From assembly GCF_000250655.1 (NCBI RefSeq), contig NC_016935.1:3242001-3306000 (forward strand): 64,000 nucleotides of DNA. The letters are read 5' to 3'. Source of the DNA: Paenibacillus mucilaginosus 3016 (GTDB lineage: Bacteria > Bacillota > Bacilli > Paenibacillales > NBRC-103111). Numbering within the stretch: the first letter of the stretch is position 1; every line of letters begins with the position of its first letter. Of this stretch, positions 27,201-35,264 are shown in pieces. Below the pieces are notes generated by a model. It did not search any database, was not told where the DNA came from, and saw only the letters and a list, made by a program, of their open reading frames with translations. The position numbers and the translations under genes were made by a program.

Positions 27201-28727
27201 TCAGTGTCTCTGGGCGGGGAAGCTGAGCGTCTCCGAGACGGCCAGCACGTTCTCCTTCGAATCGAGCACTTTGATCTGTACGGCAAGCGTACCGGTTCCG
27301 CCGATCAGCTCCCGTGGAACGAGAGCCTGCAGGGTGGATTCGCTGCGCCAGGTGGTCGGCACGGCCTGCCCGTCGACGAAGACCGTGCAGCCGAGTCCGA
27401 AGCGGCCGCCTTCGAGGGTCAGCTGCAGGGGGCCGTGCCGTTCGCTGCGGGAGCCGCCCCCGGTGGTGATATCCTGCAGGCGCGGTTGGCCGTACCCCAG
27501 CTCGAAGGTTCCTTCGCTGCGCTGGGGGGCGAGGCGCTGGGCCTCGGCGAACTGCTCGGCCTGCCTGCGGGCGTATTCTCCCGCCAGGGCCGGGTCGATC
27601 CCGTACCGGGCATAGTGCTCCGCAGGCGGGAGGACAGGGAGCTTCTTCGAGAGCTCGCCCAGGTAGTCCGTATAGTCGCTGCCTTCCCGGCCGGCCATCT
27701 TCAGCACATGGGGACCGAGGAAGGAGGGGCTCATATGCAGCTTCTCCGCCTCTCCCCGGGGCAGGTAATTGTTCCAGATCACCAGCGGAACATGGTACAT
27801 TTTCTCCAGGAAATCGGGATCGTCGGTTCCGGAGATGTACCCGGTATCCACGTAGGCGTTGTACTTCTCAAGGGAGGGCAGGTGGTCGCCGAAGAACACG
27901 ATGATCGTCGGTTCCCTTACCGTGCTGTAGTGGCTGACGAGGCTCTGCAGCATGCGGTCTGCACCGGACATGCCCTGTGCGAGCGTCTCGGTCAGCCCGA
28001 TCGTCTCGGCCGATACGCCGTCACCCTTGACGTCGATCGTATTACGCTTGAATTTGCCCGGGTAATAGTGATAATGGTTCTCCATCGTGTTGGCGAAAAT
28101 AAAGTCCGGACCGTGGCTTCGTTCGCTCTCCTCTGTGATCCGACGGGCGACCGCGGCATCCCCCATATACGGCCCCACGAATTCGTCGGGGTTGAAGAAC
28201 TCCAGGGGGATGAACCGGGAGAAGCCCAAGTACCGGTAGACATCGGTCGAGGTGAAGAACCACTGGTGGAACGGCGCGATCGCGGTCGCCTTGTAGCCTT
28301 GAGCCGACAAAATGGTGGCCAGCGACGGCGTGGGCTGCTTGATATACTGCTCGTACACAACGGAGTCCGGCGGAAAGAAACGGTAAGAGAGGCCGGTCAG
28401 CACTTCGAGCTCCACATTGGCCGTGCCGCCCCCGAACATGGGGGAGAGCATCGTTCCGTGCGGAAAGCTATTCTGCAGGGAGTGGAAAAACGGGATCGGA
28501 TCCCGGCTGAACTGAAGTCCGGGCAGCTGGGTCGGGTCCCAGAACGCTTCACTCAGCACGATGATAATATTGGGCGGCTGCCTGAGCTCCTCGGGGGTGA
28601 GGGCTATCGGTTCGCTGAGATCGGGGGGAGGCCCCGGATCGCCCGGCTTGCTGTATTCGGACGCGCTGAAGGTCAGCACTAGGAGGAGGGTGGCGGCGGC
28701 TGCAGCCCACCGGAATAAACGCGCCAT
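27201..28727 (-). CDS. LTA-synthase-like sulfatase-fold protein with C-terminal Ig-like domain
   Basis: A 508-residue extracytoplasmic enzyme of the lipoteichoic acid synthase/sulfatase superfamily. Metal and catalytic residues are visible: Glu60 in VLSEAFWDP, nucleophile-type Thr102 in GGGTANVE, and Asp281-His282 in FFGDHLPS. There is only one N-terminal hydrophobic segment (about 5-22) instead of the usual five helices, so the catalytic domain is tethered or released outside. Residues about 425-500 resemble an IPT/TIG-type beta-sandwich (GCTVFVDGQAVPT), an unusual addition. It may transfer glycerol phosphate or phosphoethanolamine, or hydrolyse such groups. A weak AGGAG lies 10 bases before ATG 28727. 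Confidence 0.82.
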   Translation of the reverse strand: MARLFRWAAAAATLLLVLTFSASEYSKPGDPGPPPDLSEPIALTPEELRQPPNIIIVLSEAFWDPTQLPGLQFSRDPIPFFHSLQNSFPHGTMLSPMFGGGTANVELEVLTGLSYRFFPPDSVVYEQYIKQPTPSLATILSAQGYKATAIAPFHQWFFTSTDVYRYLGFSRFIPLEFFNPDEFVGPYMGDAAVARRITEESERSHGPDFIFANTMENHYHYYPGKFKRNTIDVKGDGVSAETIGLTETLAQGMSGADRMLQSLVSHYSTVREPTIIVFFGDHLPSLEKYNAYVDTGYISGTDDPDFLEKMYHVPLVIWNNYLPRGEAEKLHMSPSFLGPHVLKMAGREGSDYTDYLGELSKKLPVLPPAEHYARYGIDPALAGEYARRQAEQFAEAQRLAPQRSEGTFELGYGQPRLQDITTGGGSRSERHGPLQLTLEGGRFGLGCTVFVDGQAVPTTWRSESTLQALVPRELIGGTGTLAVQIKVLDSKENVLAVSETLSFPAQRH

Positions 28728-28875
28728 GGGATCAGTTCTCCTGTATTTTGTATGCGTTTGCGCAGCAGAAAAGTAACGTTATTATACCATGCCGGCCACC
28801 CGAGTGATACAGGCGGGACGATTTCGCAGAATTAAATTTATTTGATAAAGGCATGGGGATATGGGGTAAATATGT

Positions 28876-28904
28876 TTGACATTAACCAAACAAAAACATA
28901 CTAT
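28876..28904 (+). promoter_or_regulatory. sigma-A-type promoter
   Basis: TTGACA (28876-28881), 17-base spacer, TACTAT (28899-28904), inside an AT-rich stretch 37 bases before the next start codon. Confidence 0.75.
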
Positions 28905-28940
28905 GTCTATATATGATAAGGTTGAAGGAGAGGGTCCCGT

Positions 28941-30143
28941 ATGAAGGAGCACCAGCCGTCCGAACTCCTGTGGTCCGCATCGCAGGAGGAATTGAAGAAA
29001 GGCTACCGGTTCGAGCCGGACAGCGGAGTCTACCGCTGCCTTGCCTGCAGTGCCCAATCCGAGCAGGGCATCATCTACCCTGCCGGGGAGGAGCGTCCGG
29101 GTCTGTACCTCGACGCAGGCCGGTGGATGAAGGAGCACATTGCATCGGCGCATGGCTCCATGATGCATTATTTGAGCAGTCTCGACAAGAAGTGGACCGG
29201 CCTCTCGGATCTGCAGCGCAGCCTGCTGCTCTTGTTCCACGAGGGCCACAGCGATGCGGAGATCGTCAAGAAGGTGGGGGGCGGCAGCGCTTCGACGATC
29301 CGCAATCACCGCTTCATGCTCCGGGAGAAGGAGAAGCAGGCCCGGCTGTTCCTGGCGATGATGGAGCTCCTGAGGGAGAGCAAGGAACAGGCGCCGAAGC
29401 CGTCCGGTGCAGCCGGGCAGGCGATCTCCCCGGACGAGGAGCTGCCCGAAGGGCTCGGCAAGCTGTTCCCCCAGGGGGCGCACGGTCCGCTGAAGCGCTG
29501 GCCCGGCAAGGAAAGCCTGCGCATCCGGATCGCGGGGCTGCTCGCCCAGCGGTTCGAGCCCCATAAGCGCTACACGGAGAAGGAAGTCAATGATGTGCTT
29601 GAACAAGCTTGGCCGGATTACGCCGTCCTGCGGCGCTACATGGTCGAATACGGCTTTATGGAGCGCAAAGACGACGGCAGTGCATATTGGCTGGCGGAAG
29701 AGAAAGATTCTACCGGCACGGAAGCGGCCGCAGAGGCTGACTCCGGAAGCGTGGGGGCCAAGCCGAGCCGCGAGAAGCGCAAGGAGCTCGTGCAGGCGTA
29801 TCAGGAAACCGAGCGGCCGGCCGGTGTGTTCCGAGTGATCAACCGACGCACGGGCCGCATGCTCATCGGCTCTTCCCGCAATCTCGGGGGGATGAAGAAC
29901 CGGATCTGGTTCCAGCTCGAGAGCGGCAGCCATCCGAGCAAGGAACTGCAGGAGGAGTTCCGGGCGTCGGACGGGGAGGGCATCGACTTCGAGGTGCTGG
30001 AGGAGCTTCCGCTGCGCGGGATCAATGCCGACGAGGCGGGCAAGCTGCTGGCCCAGCTGGAAGCCAAGTGGATGGACGAGCTGAAGCCCTATGGGGAGCG
30101 CGGCTATCACCCGGAACCGCGGGAGGGCGGCAGCGGCCGTTAG
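28941..30143 (+). CDS. zinc finger-HTH-DUF2087-GIY-YIG fusion protein
   Basis: A 400-residue protein built from four parts. Residues 30-75 hold CxxC (33, 36) and two His (66, 71), a likely zinc-binding site. Residues 88-128 are a LuxR-type helix-turn-helix (LSDLQRSLLLLFHEGHSDAE, then IVKKVGGGSASTIRNHRFML). Residues about 170-250 match DUF2087 (FPQGAHGPLKRWPGKESLRI... YTEKEVNDVLEQAW). After a Glu/Ala/Ser linker, residues about 285-385 form a GIY-YIG nuclease-like domain, with GVF and LIG in place of GIY and YIG and an Arg in KNRIWFQL. A role in DNA-linked regulation or repair is plausible but not shown. A good promoter lies just upstream. Confidence 0.75.
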   Translation: MKEHQPSELLWSASQEELKKGYRFEPDSGVYRCLACSAQSEQGIIYPAGEERPGLYLDAGRWMKEHIASAHGSMMHYLSSLDKKWTGLSDLQRSLLLLFHEGHSDAEIVKKVGGGSASTIRNHRFMLREKEKQARLFLAMMELLRESKEQAPKPSGAAGQAISPDEELPEGLGKLFPQGAHGPLKRWPGKESLRIRIAGLLAQRFEPHKRYTEKEVNDVLEQAWPDYAVLRRYMVEYGFMERKDDGSAYWLAEEKDSTGTEAAAEADSGSVGAKPSREKRKELVQAYQETERPAGVFRVINRRTGRMLIGSSRNLGGMKNRIWFQLESGSHPSKELQEEFRASDGEGIDFEVLEELPLRGINADEAGKLLAQLEAKWMDELKPYGERGYHPEPREGGSGR

Positions 30144-30245
30144 GCAAATGTAAGTCAGGCGTCAGGCACATAAACTTTTCAAACCCGGCAGGGGTGCGCT
30201 ATGATAGAAAAGGATTCTGCTTCACCTGCAGGGAGGATGGAAGTT

Positions 30246-30950
30246 ATGGATACTTATGCATCATTATACGTCATACGCGGAGAGCCCTTCCGCTCGGGAA
30301 CCTGCCTGAACCTGGCCGCACCGGAGACCGTGGTGGGCCGCGCTTCCAATACCTATTCGCCGGATTTCGCATTCTCGAATGCGTTCATCTCGCGCAAGCA
30401 TATATTGATCCGCCGGGAGGGGGAGCAGGCGGTGCTGTACGACTGCGGCAGCCGCCACGGGACGGAGCTCAACGGGGAGATGATCGAACCGGGGCAGCCG
30501 TATCCGCTGCAGTCCTTCGATATCATCAAGCTGGCCAAGGGCATGACCGTCCTGCACTTCTCGTATGTCTTCGCGGACCGGACGCTGGAGCTCGAGCCGC
30601 TGAGCATCACCCAGCGGCTGGATGAGCCGCTCGGGCCGATGACGATCCACTGGGAGAAACGGGAGTGCGTCGTGAACGGCAGGCGGATCGCCATGTCCGA
30701 GAAGGAGTATCTGCTGCTGCAGCTGCTGCATGAGCAGGCGAACCGCCTTGTGCCGATCTCCGAGATCAAGGGGAGCGTCTGGCCGGAGCGTTCGGCGGGG
30801 CCGGACGGCGCTCCCGACGTCACGATGGACGAGCTCAACGCGCTCGTGTACCGGATCCGCAAGAAGTACGGCAAGGACACCTTCCTCATTTCTTCGGTCC
30901 GGGGCAGCGGCTATGTGCTCGAGACCGATTTGAAGAGCCATGCGAGATAG
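30246..30950 (+). CDS. FHA domain-OmpR-type winged-helix regulator
   Basis: A 234-residue cytoplasmic protein. The forkhead-associated domain (about 5-120) has the phosphothreonine-binding residues Arg32 (VVGR), Ser49 and His52 (ISRKH) and a LNG loop. A PhoB/OmpR-like winged helix follows (about 135-232), ending SVRGSGYVLE. There is no receiver domain, so regulation probably comes from a Ser/Thr kinase via phosphopeptide binding; the domain order is the reverse of mycobacterial EmbR. Start ATG 30246 lies 9 bases after GGAGG. A murA-type gene starts 30 bases downstream, so the two are likely co-transcribed. Confidence 0.85.
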   Translation: MDTYASLYVIRGEPFRSGTCLNLAAPETVVGRASNTYSPDFAFSNAFISRKHILIRREGEQAVLYDCGSRHGTELNGEMIEPGQPYPLQSFDIIKLAKGMTVLHFSYVFADRTLELEPLSITQRLDEPLGPMTIHWEKRECVVNGRRIAMSEKEYLLLQLLHEQANRLVPISEIKGSVWPERSAGPDGAPDVTMDELNALVYRIRKKYGKDTFLISSVRGSGYVLETDLKSHAR

Positions 30951-30980
30951 ACGATGCTAAAGGGAAAGCGGGGCTGCACC

Positions 30981-32273
30981 ATGAATTATTTTGAAGTGGA
31001 AGCGGCGGGTAGGCTGCATGGCGAAGTCCGCATACCGGGCTCGAAGAACAGCTCGCTCGCCCTCCTGGCGGCCGCGTGCCTGGCCGACGGGATCGTGACG
31101 CTCGAAGGCATCCCGGAGATCGACGATGTCAAAGTCATCGGCCGCATCGCCCGGGATATCGGGCTGTCCATGCAGTGGACGGCGCAGGGCGAGCTGGTGC
31201 TCGACCCGAGATACATACACAGCGCGGTGATCGATCCCGGCAAAGCGTCCAGCTTCCGGGCATCTTATTACTTTGCCGGCGCGCTGCTTGCGAAGTTCGG
31301 ACGCGTCACGGTCGGGTTTCCCGGCGGGGATGATTTCACGTCGCGCCCGATCGACCAGCACCTCAAGGCTTTTCAGGCGCTGGGGGCCAAGGTGTATGCC
31401 GGTGAGGAGTCGTATACCGTTGAAGCCGCATCGCTGCGCGGGGCGGACATCTACTTCGACACGATCACTTCGGGGGCAACCATCAATGCGATGCTGGCGG
31501 CGGCACGGGCGCGCGGGACGACCAACCTGTACCACGCCGCCGTCGATCCCGAGGTGGTCGATACGGCCGCGTTCCTGAACGCGCTCGGTGCCAAAGTCTA
31601 CGGTGCGGGAACGGACCGCATCCGCATCGTCGGGGTGCCGTACCTGGACGGCGGCCGGCACGCGGTGATCCCCGACCGTCTGATCGCCGGGGCCTTCCTG
31701 ATGGCGGCCGGTATGACCGGCGGTGTGGTGACGGTGCGTGACGTCATCCCCGAGCATCTGGGCTCCTGCATCGCCAAACTCGGCGAAGCGGGGCTGGAGC
31801 TCGAGAGCCGGGAGAGCAGCATCACAGCTTATGGCACGGAGGGGGTCCGGGCGGTGCGGGTGCGTGCCGCGATGTATCCCGGCTTCGCCACGGACCTGCA
31901 GCAGCCGATGACGGCGCTGCTCACCCAGGCGAAGGGTAAGAGCCTGGTGACGGACCACGTGTTCCCGAACCGGTTCAATCACGTGCCCCAGCTGAGGCGG
32001 CTGGGCGCCGAGATCGAAGTGCGCGGGGAGACGGCGTTCATCCGCGGGGGCCGGCCGCTCACGGGCGGGTGGGTCCATGCGACCGACGTGCGGGCCGGCA
32101 CCTGCCTGATCCTGGCGGGGCTTGCCGCCGAGGGCGTTACCCGGATCACCGGGACCGAGCACATCCAGCGAGGCTATGCGGACGTGCTCGGCAGCTTCCG
32201 TGCGCTTGGGGCGAAGATCACTCTGCAAACGGGCGGGCGGCAGGAGGCGGCACTCTCGTCGGATTGCTCCTGA
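30981..32273 (+). CDS. murA: UDP-GlcNAc 1-carboxyvinyltransferase with Asp at the Cys115 position
   Basis: A 430-residue EPT-fold enzyme that transfers enolpyruvate from PEP to UDP-GlcNAc, the first committed step of peptidoglycan synthesis. The Lys of PGSKNSSLALL (Lys22 position) and Arg of TDVRAGTCLILAG are conserved. The loop that usually reads PGGC reads PGGD here (Asp117), with Arg122 in register, so the fosfomycin-target Cys is Asp, as in naturally resistant mycobacterial and chlamydial MurA. It is closely linked to the FHA regulator. It may be a second MurA or a relative with another sugar nucleotide. Confidence 0.85.
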   Translation: MNYFEVEAAGRLHGEVRIPGSKNSSLALLAAACLADGIVTLEGIPEIDDVKVIGRIARDIGLSMQWTAQGELVLDPRYIHSAVIDPGKASSFRASYYFAGALLAKFGRVTVGFPGGDDFTSRPIDQHLKAFQALGAKVYAGEESYTVEAASLRGADIYFDTITSGATINAMLAAARARGTTNLYHAAVDPEVVDTAAFLNALGAKVYGAGTDRIRIVGVPYLDGGRHAVIPDRLIAGAFLMAAGMTGGVVTVRDVIPEHLGSCIAKLGEAGLELESRESSITAYGTEGVRAVRVRAAMYPGFATDLQQPMTALLTQAKGKSLVTDHVFPNRFNHVPQLRRLGAEIEVRGETAFIRGGRPLTGGWVHATDVRAGTCLILAGLAAEGVTRITGTEHIQRGYADVLGSFRALGAKITLQTGGRQEAALSSDCS

Positions 32274-32307
32274 AGATAGTGAAGCGCATCACATACGTCG
32301 CGTTGAT

Positions 32308-32345
32308 AAAGCAGGTACACTTAGGGTGTAACCTGCTTTTTGTGT
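32308..32345 (+). terminator. intrinsic terminator after murA
   Basis: AAAGCAGGT-acac loop paired with AACCTGCTTT and a T-rich tail. Confidence 0.85.
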
Positions 32346-32742
32346 TAGGAACGGCAGCGGGCCACAGGCTGCGAAGACGCTCATTGATTCCTGCGCCCCC
32401 TTGGCACGGGATGGGGCCGATGAGGATCATGCGGTTTCGGGGAATGCCGGGCGGATCGTAAAGGCGGCTGGAGTTTCTGGTGCTTCTCAGCGGTGTAATA
32501 TACCCATACAGCGGCATGGGAAAGGAGAGAAGAATCTCCTGAATTCTCTTAAATATAACATACTATTTACTTGATATAAAGTATATGATATGTTTTATTC
32601 AAGTGAATTCGTTTTCTGTATGACGTAATGAACAGAGAAGCTTCACCCGGCAAGATTACGGGAGCCCCATTCCGGACATAATGAGATGTGGTCCCATCCG
32701 AATTTTCCCAACAATCCCAAAGAGAGAATGGAGTGCATTTCC
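32346..32742 (+). other. intergenic region before ndk, AT-rich promoter zone
   Basis: No gene seen. A GGAGAgaagaaTCTCC hairpin lies at about 32523-32540, followed by a strongly AT-rich block (32541-32625). A possible promoter is TTTACT (32566-32571), 17 bases, TATGTT (32589-32594). Confidence 0.35.
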
Positions 32743-33186
32743 ATGGAAAGAACATTCTTGATGGTAAAGCCCGACGGTGTGCGCAGACAGCTGGTTGGCC
32801 GGCTTGTTCAGCGTTTTGAGGAGAGAGGGTTCCAGCTCACTGCAGCGAAGCTCGTCGTCTTCGGGCGGGAACAGGCTGAGAGGCATTATGCCGAGCACCG
32901 GGAGAAGCCGTTCTTCGGCGAGCTGGTGGACTTCATCACCTCCGGTCCGTGCTTCGCCATGATCTGGGAAGGCGACAATGTGGTGCAGCTTACGCGCAAC
33001 ATGATTGGCAAGACCGATCCGCTGGACGCCGCTCCAGGGACGATCCGCGGCGATTATGCGGTACATAAAGGCTTCAATGTGATTCACGGCTCCGACTCCG
33101 TGGAGAGCGCCGAACGGGAGATTGCGAATTTCTTCCGGCCGGAAGAGGTTGTTGCATATGACTGCCCGCTGCAGGTGTGCATCTAG
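32743..33186 (+). CDS. ndk: nucleoside diphosphate kinase
   Basis: A 147-residue enzyme that exchanges the gamma-phosphate between nucleoside triphosphates and diphosphates. The opening [14 protein letters not shown] and the active-site His115 in NVIHGSDS are the family signatures, and length is normal. ATG 32743 has GGAG 9 bases upstream. It is monocistronic, with a terminator at 33244. Confidence 0.97.
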   Translation: MERTFLMVKPDGVRRQLVGRLVQRFEERGFQLTAAKLVVFGREQAERHYAEHREKPFFGELVDFITSGPCFAMIWEGDNVVQLTRNMIGKTDPLDAAPGTIRGDYAVHKGFNVIHGSDSVESAEREIANFFRPEEVVAYDCPLQVCI

Positions 33187-33243
33187 GAGAGAGGCTTACG
33201 GAGCGGGAAGCCGTTCATTTATACAAAAATAGGATTTTGCTGG

Positions 33244-33286
33244 AAACCACTGTTTTGTCCTTCGGGAGAGACAGTGGTTTTGTTGT
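33244..33286 (+). terminator. intrinsic terminator after ndk
   Basis: AAACCACTGT paired with ACAGTGGTTT, 17-base loop, followed by TGTTGTG. Confidence 0.8.
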
Positions 33287-33407
33287 GTGCAGCTGGGCAA
33301 AAGTGCGGAGGATAGACCCTGCTTGCAGTAAGACGGAGCAGGTCCGGCTTTCCTGGTCCTGCCGTGTTTTGAATGTAAAGCGGGCTTGACATGTGTACTG
33401 GAAGTAA

Positions 33408-33587
33408 ACCCACTGGCAGAAGGCGAGAGCGGCGGCCTGGTTCTGTACGTTATGCACGGTAATGCTGCTCTTCGTGCTCTATGGTCTAGGGATGCCGCTC
33501 ACCGTACCGGCCGCGCTCGGCGGCGTGCTGCTCGTACACCTGTTCTCGTGGGGGGCCGTCGGCACCTACTATGCGGCACGCGGATAA
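33408..33587 (+). pseudogene. small two-helix membrane protein, start codon unclear
   Basis: An open frame of 59 codons that reads like a real membrane protein: a basic stretch (HWQKARAAA), helix 1 (about residues 11-30, WFCTLCTVMLLFVLYGLG) and helix 2 (about 33-52, ending GAVGTYYAARG). It has no start codon at its natural beginning: a TAA precedes ACC-CAC-TGG, and a GTG just upstream of that TAA would give only four codons. The only internal ATG (33462) has no ribosome site. Either the start has decayed or there is a sequence error. Confidence 0.4.
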
Positions 33588-33751
33588 CCATTCCCTTTTA
33601 CTGCCAGATTTGCAGGAGAGTTCGCCGTGCGGATGAGGAGATTTGAAGTTTGGCCGGGAATTGGTTACATTGGTACTGTAACACTTCCGATTTCACCCGC
33701 GAACGGATCCGATCCGTTCGGGAAACTGGTGCAACAAAGGAGAAAAGTCGT

Positions 33752-34867
33752 ATGAGAGACCCCCGTTTGAAAGAATTGGCGCACAATCTGGTGCGTTACT
33801 CGGTGAACCTGCAGCCGGGCGAGAACATTCTGATCGAATCGATCGGCCTGCGTGATCAGGAATTGACCAAGTGTATAATTGAAGAGGTCTACGCGGCCGG
33901 CGGTCATCCGTTTGTCGAGTACCGTGATCCGGCGGTTACCCGCGCCCTGATGCTCGGCGGCTCGCTGGAGCTGTACCGCCAGATGGCGGAGATCGAAGTG
34001 GAGCGGATGAAGAAGATGCAGGCGTATCTCGGCATCCGCAGCGGAGACAACATCACGGAGACTTCCGATGTGCCGGAAGACAAACTGAAGCTGTATTTCA
34101 AAGAGTACCAGCGCCCGGTCACAGACCAGCGCGTCAATCATACGAAATGGACGATCATGCGGTATCCGAACGCCTCGATGGCCCAGCTGGCGAACACGAG
34201 CACGGAAGCGTTCGAGGATTTCTACTTCCGCGTCTGCAACCTCGACTACAGCAAAATGTCCGCCGCCATGGATTCGCTCGTCGAACTCATGGAGAAGACT
34301 GACAAGGTGCGCCTCGTCGGCGAAGGCACCGATTTGAGCTTCTCGATCAAGGGCATCCCGGCGATCAAGTGCGCCGGCGAGTTCAATATTCCGGACGGCG
34401 AAGTGTTCACGGCGCCGGTCAAGGATTCGGTAAACGGGGTCATCTCGTACAACGCGCCGACAATCTATCAGGGCACTGTCTTCGAGAAGGTAGTCCTGCG
34501 CTTTGAGAACGGCCGCATCGTCGAAGCGACGGCCAACGAGACGAAGAAGCTGAACGACATCCTGGATTCGGATGAAGGGGCGCGCTACATCGGTGAGTTC
34601 GCGATCGGGGTGAACCCGCATATCCAGCATCCGATGAAGGATATCCTCTTCGACGAGAAGATCGACGGCAGCATCCACTTCACCCCGGGCAACGCTTATG
34701 AGAGTGCCGACAACGGCAACCGCTCTTCGGTGCACTGGGATATGGTCCTCATCCAGCGTCCGGAGTACGGCGGCGGGGAAATTTACTTCGACGACCGTCT
34801 GATCCGCAAGGACGGACGCTTCGTCGTGCCGGAGCTCGAGAAGCTTAATCCGGAGAACCTGAAGTAA
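33752..34867 (+). CDS. ampS: aminopeptidase of the M29 family (AmpS-like)
   Basis: A 371-residue metallo-aminopeptidase that removes N-terminal residues from peptides in the cytoplasm. The N-terminal domain (ARYSVNLQPGENILIES-like opening) and the C-terminal metal half (GEFAIGVNPHI, FTPGNAYESADNGNRSSVHW, then DMV) are typical of M29 enzymes; the Glu/His/Tyr/Asp ligands fall in these blocks. AAAGGAG lies 9 bases before ATG 33752. It is flanked by terminators, so probably a single-gene unit. Confidence 0.93.
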   Translation: MRDPRLKELAHNLVRYSVNLQPGENILIESIGLRDQELTKCIIEEVYAAGGHPFVEYRDPAVTRALMLGGSLELYRQMAEIEVERMKKMQAYLGIRSGDNITETSDVPEDKLKLYFKEYQRPVTDQRVNHTKWTIMRYPNASMAQLANTSTEAFEDFYFRVCNLDYSKMSAAMDSLVELMEKTDKVRLVGEGTDLSFSIKGIPAIKCAGEFNIPDGEVFTAPVKDSVNGVISYNAPTIYQGTVFEKVVLRFENGRIVEATANETKKLNDILDSDEGARYIGEFAIGVNPHIQHPMKDILFDEKIDGSIHFTPGNAYESADNGNRSSVHWDMVLIQRPEYGGGEIYFDDRLIRKDGRFVVPELEKLNPENLK

Positions 34868-34939
34868 GCAGGCCTGCGGCCGGCTGTCCGCGCCGTCAGA
34901 AGGATGCGATAGTTTGGAAAATGCATGCAGGAAGCTGTA

Positions 34940-34970
34940 AAAGCCGCTCCGATTGGGGCGGCTTTTTTTG
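34940..34970 (+). terminator. intrinsic terminator after the aminopeptidase
   Basis: AAGCCGCTCC-GATT-GGGGCGGCTT then seven T. Confidence 0.9.
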
Positions 34971-35030
34971 CTATGCATACGGCCAACTTGACGAGAAGCG
35001 GTGCGGGATTGTGAGGCGTGGGGCGAAATA

Positions 35031-35210
35031 GCACGGATTATCCGTGCAAGCGAGACGGAAACGCGCCTGGGCGCTGCAATAACACGGAAAATCCGTGTTC
35101 GCTGAGCCAGCGAGGGCGTGGAGGGCGAGCCCGAAGCGCGATTAATGCGGATCTTCCGTGTAAGCAAGGCGGAAACGCGCCCTGACACTTCAGCCACGGT
35201 AAATCCGTGC
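35031..35210. repeat. palindrome repeat, two 113-bp units
   Basis: Four short palindromes around the core CACGGA-N-TCCGTG lie at 35031-35047, 35081-35099 (AACACGGAAAATCCGTGTT), 35145-35161 and 35194-35210. Centre spacings are about 51, 63 and 50, so the unit is 113 bp; the spacers also repeat (AAGCGAGACGGAAACGCGCC and AAGCAAGGCGGAAACGCGCC). The same palindrome and the same period recur at 46.9-47.4 kb. Confidence 0.85.
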
Positions 35211-35217
35211 ACGCAAG

Positions 35218-35247
35218 ACGGCCGGCTGATTTGGCCGGCCGTTTTTA
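35218..35247 (+). terminator. hairpin with T-run at the end of the repeat
   Basis: ACGGCCGGC, 7-base loop, GCCGGCCGT followed by TTTTT; a second plus-strand terminator directly behind the palindrome units. Confidence 0.7.
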
Positions 35248-35264
35248 TAGCGCCCGCGCCCGGC

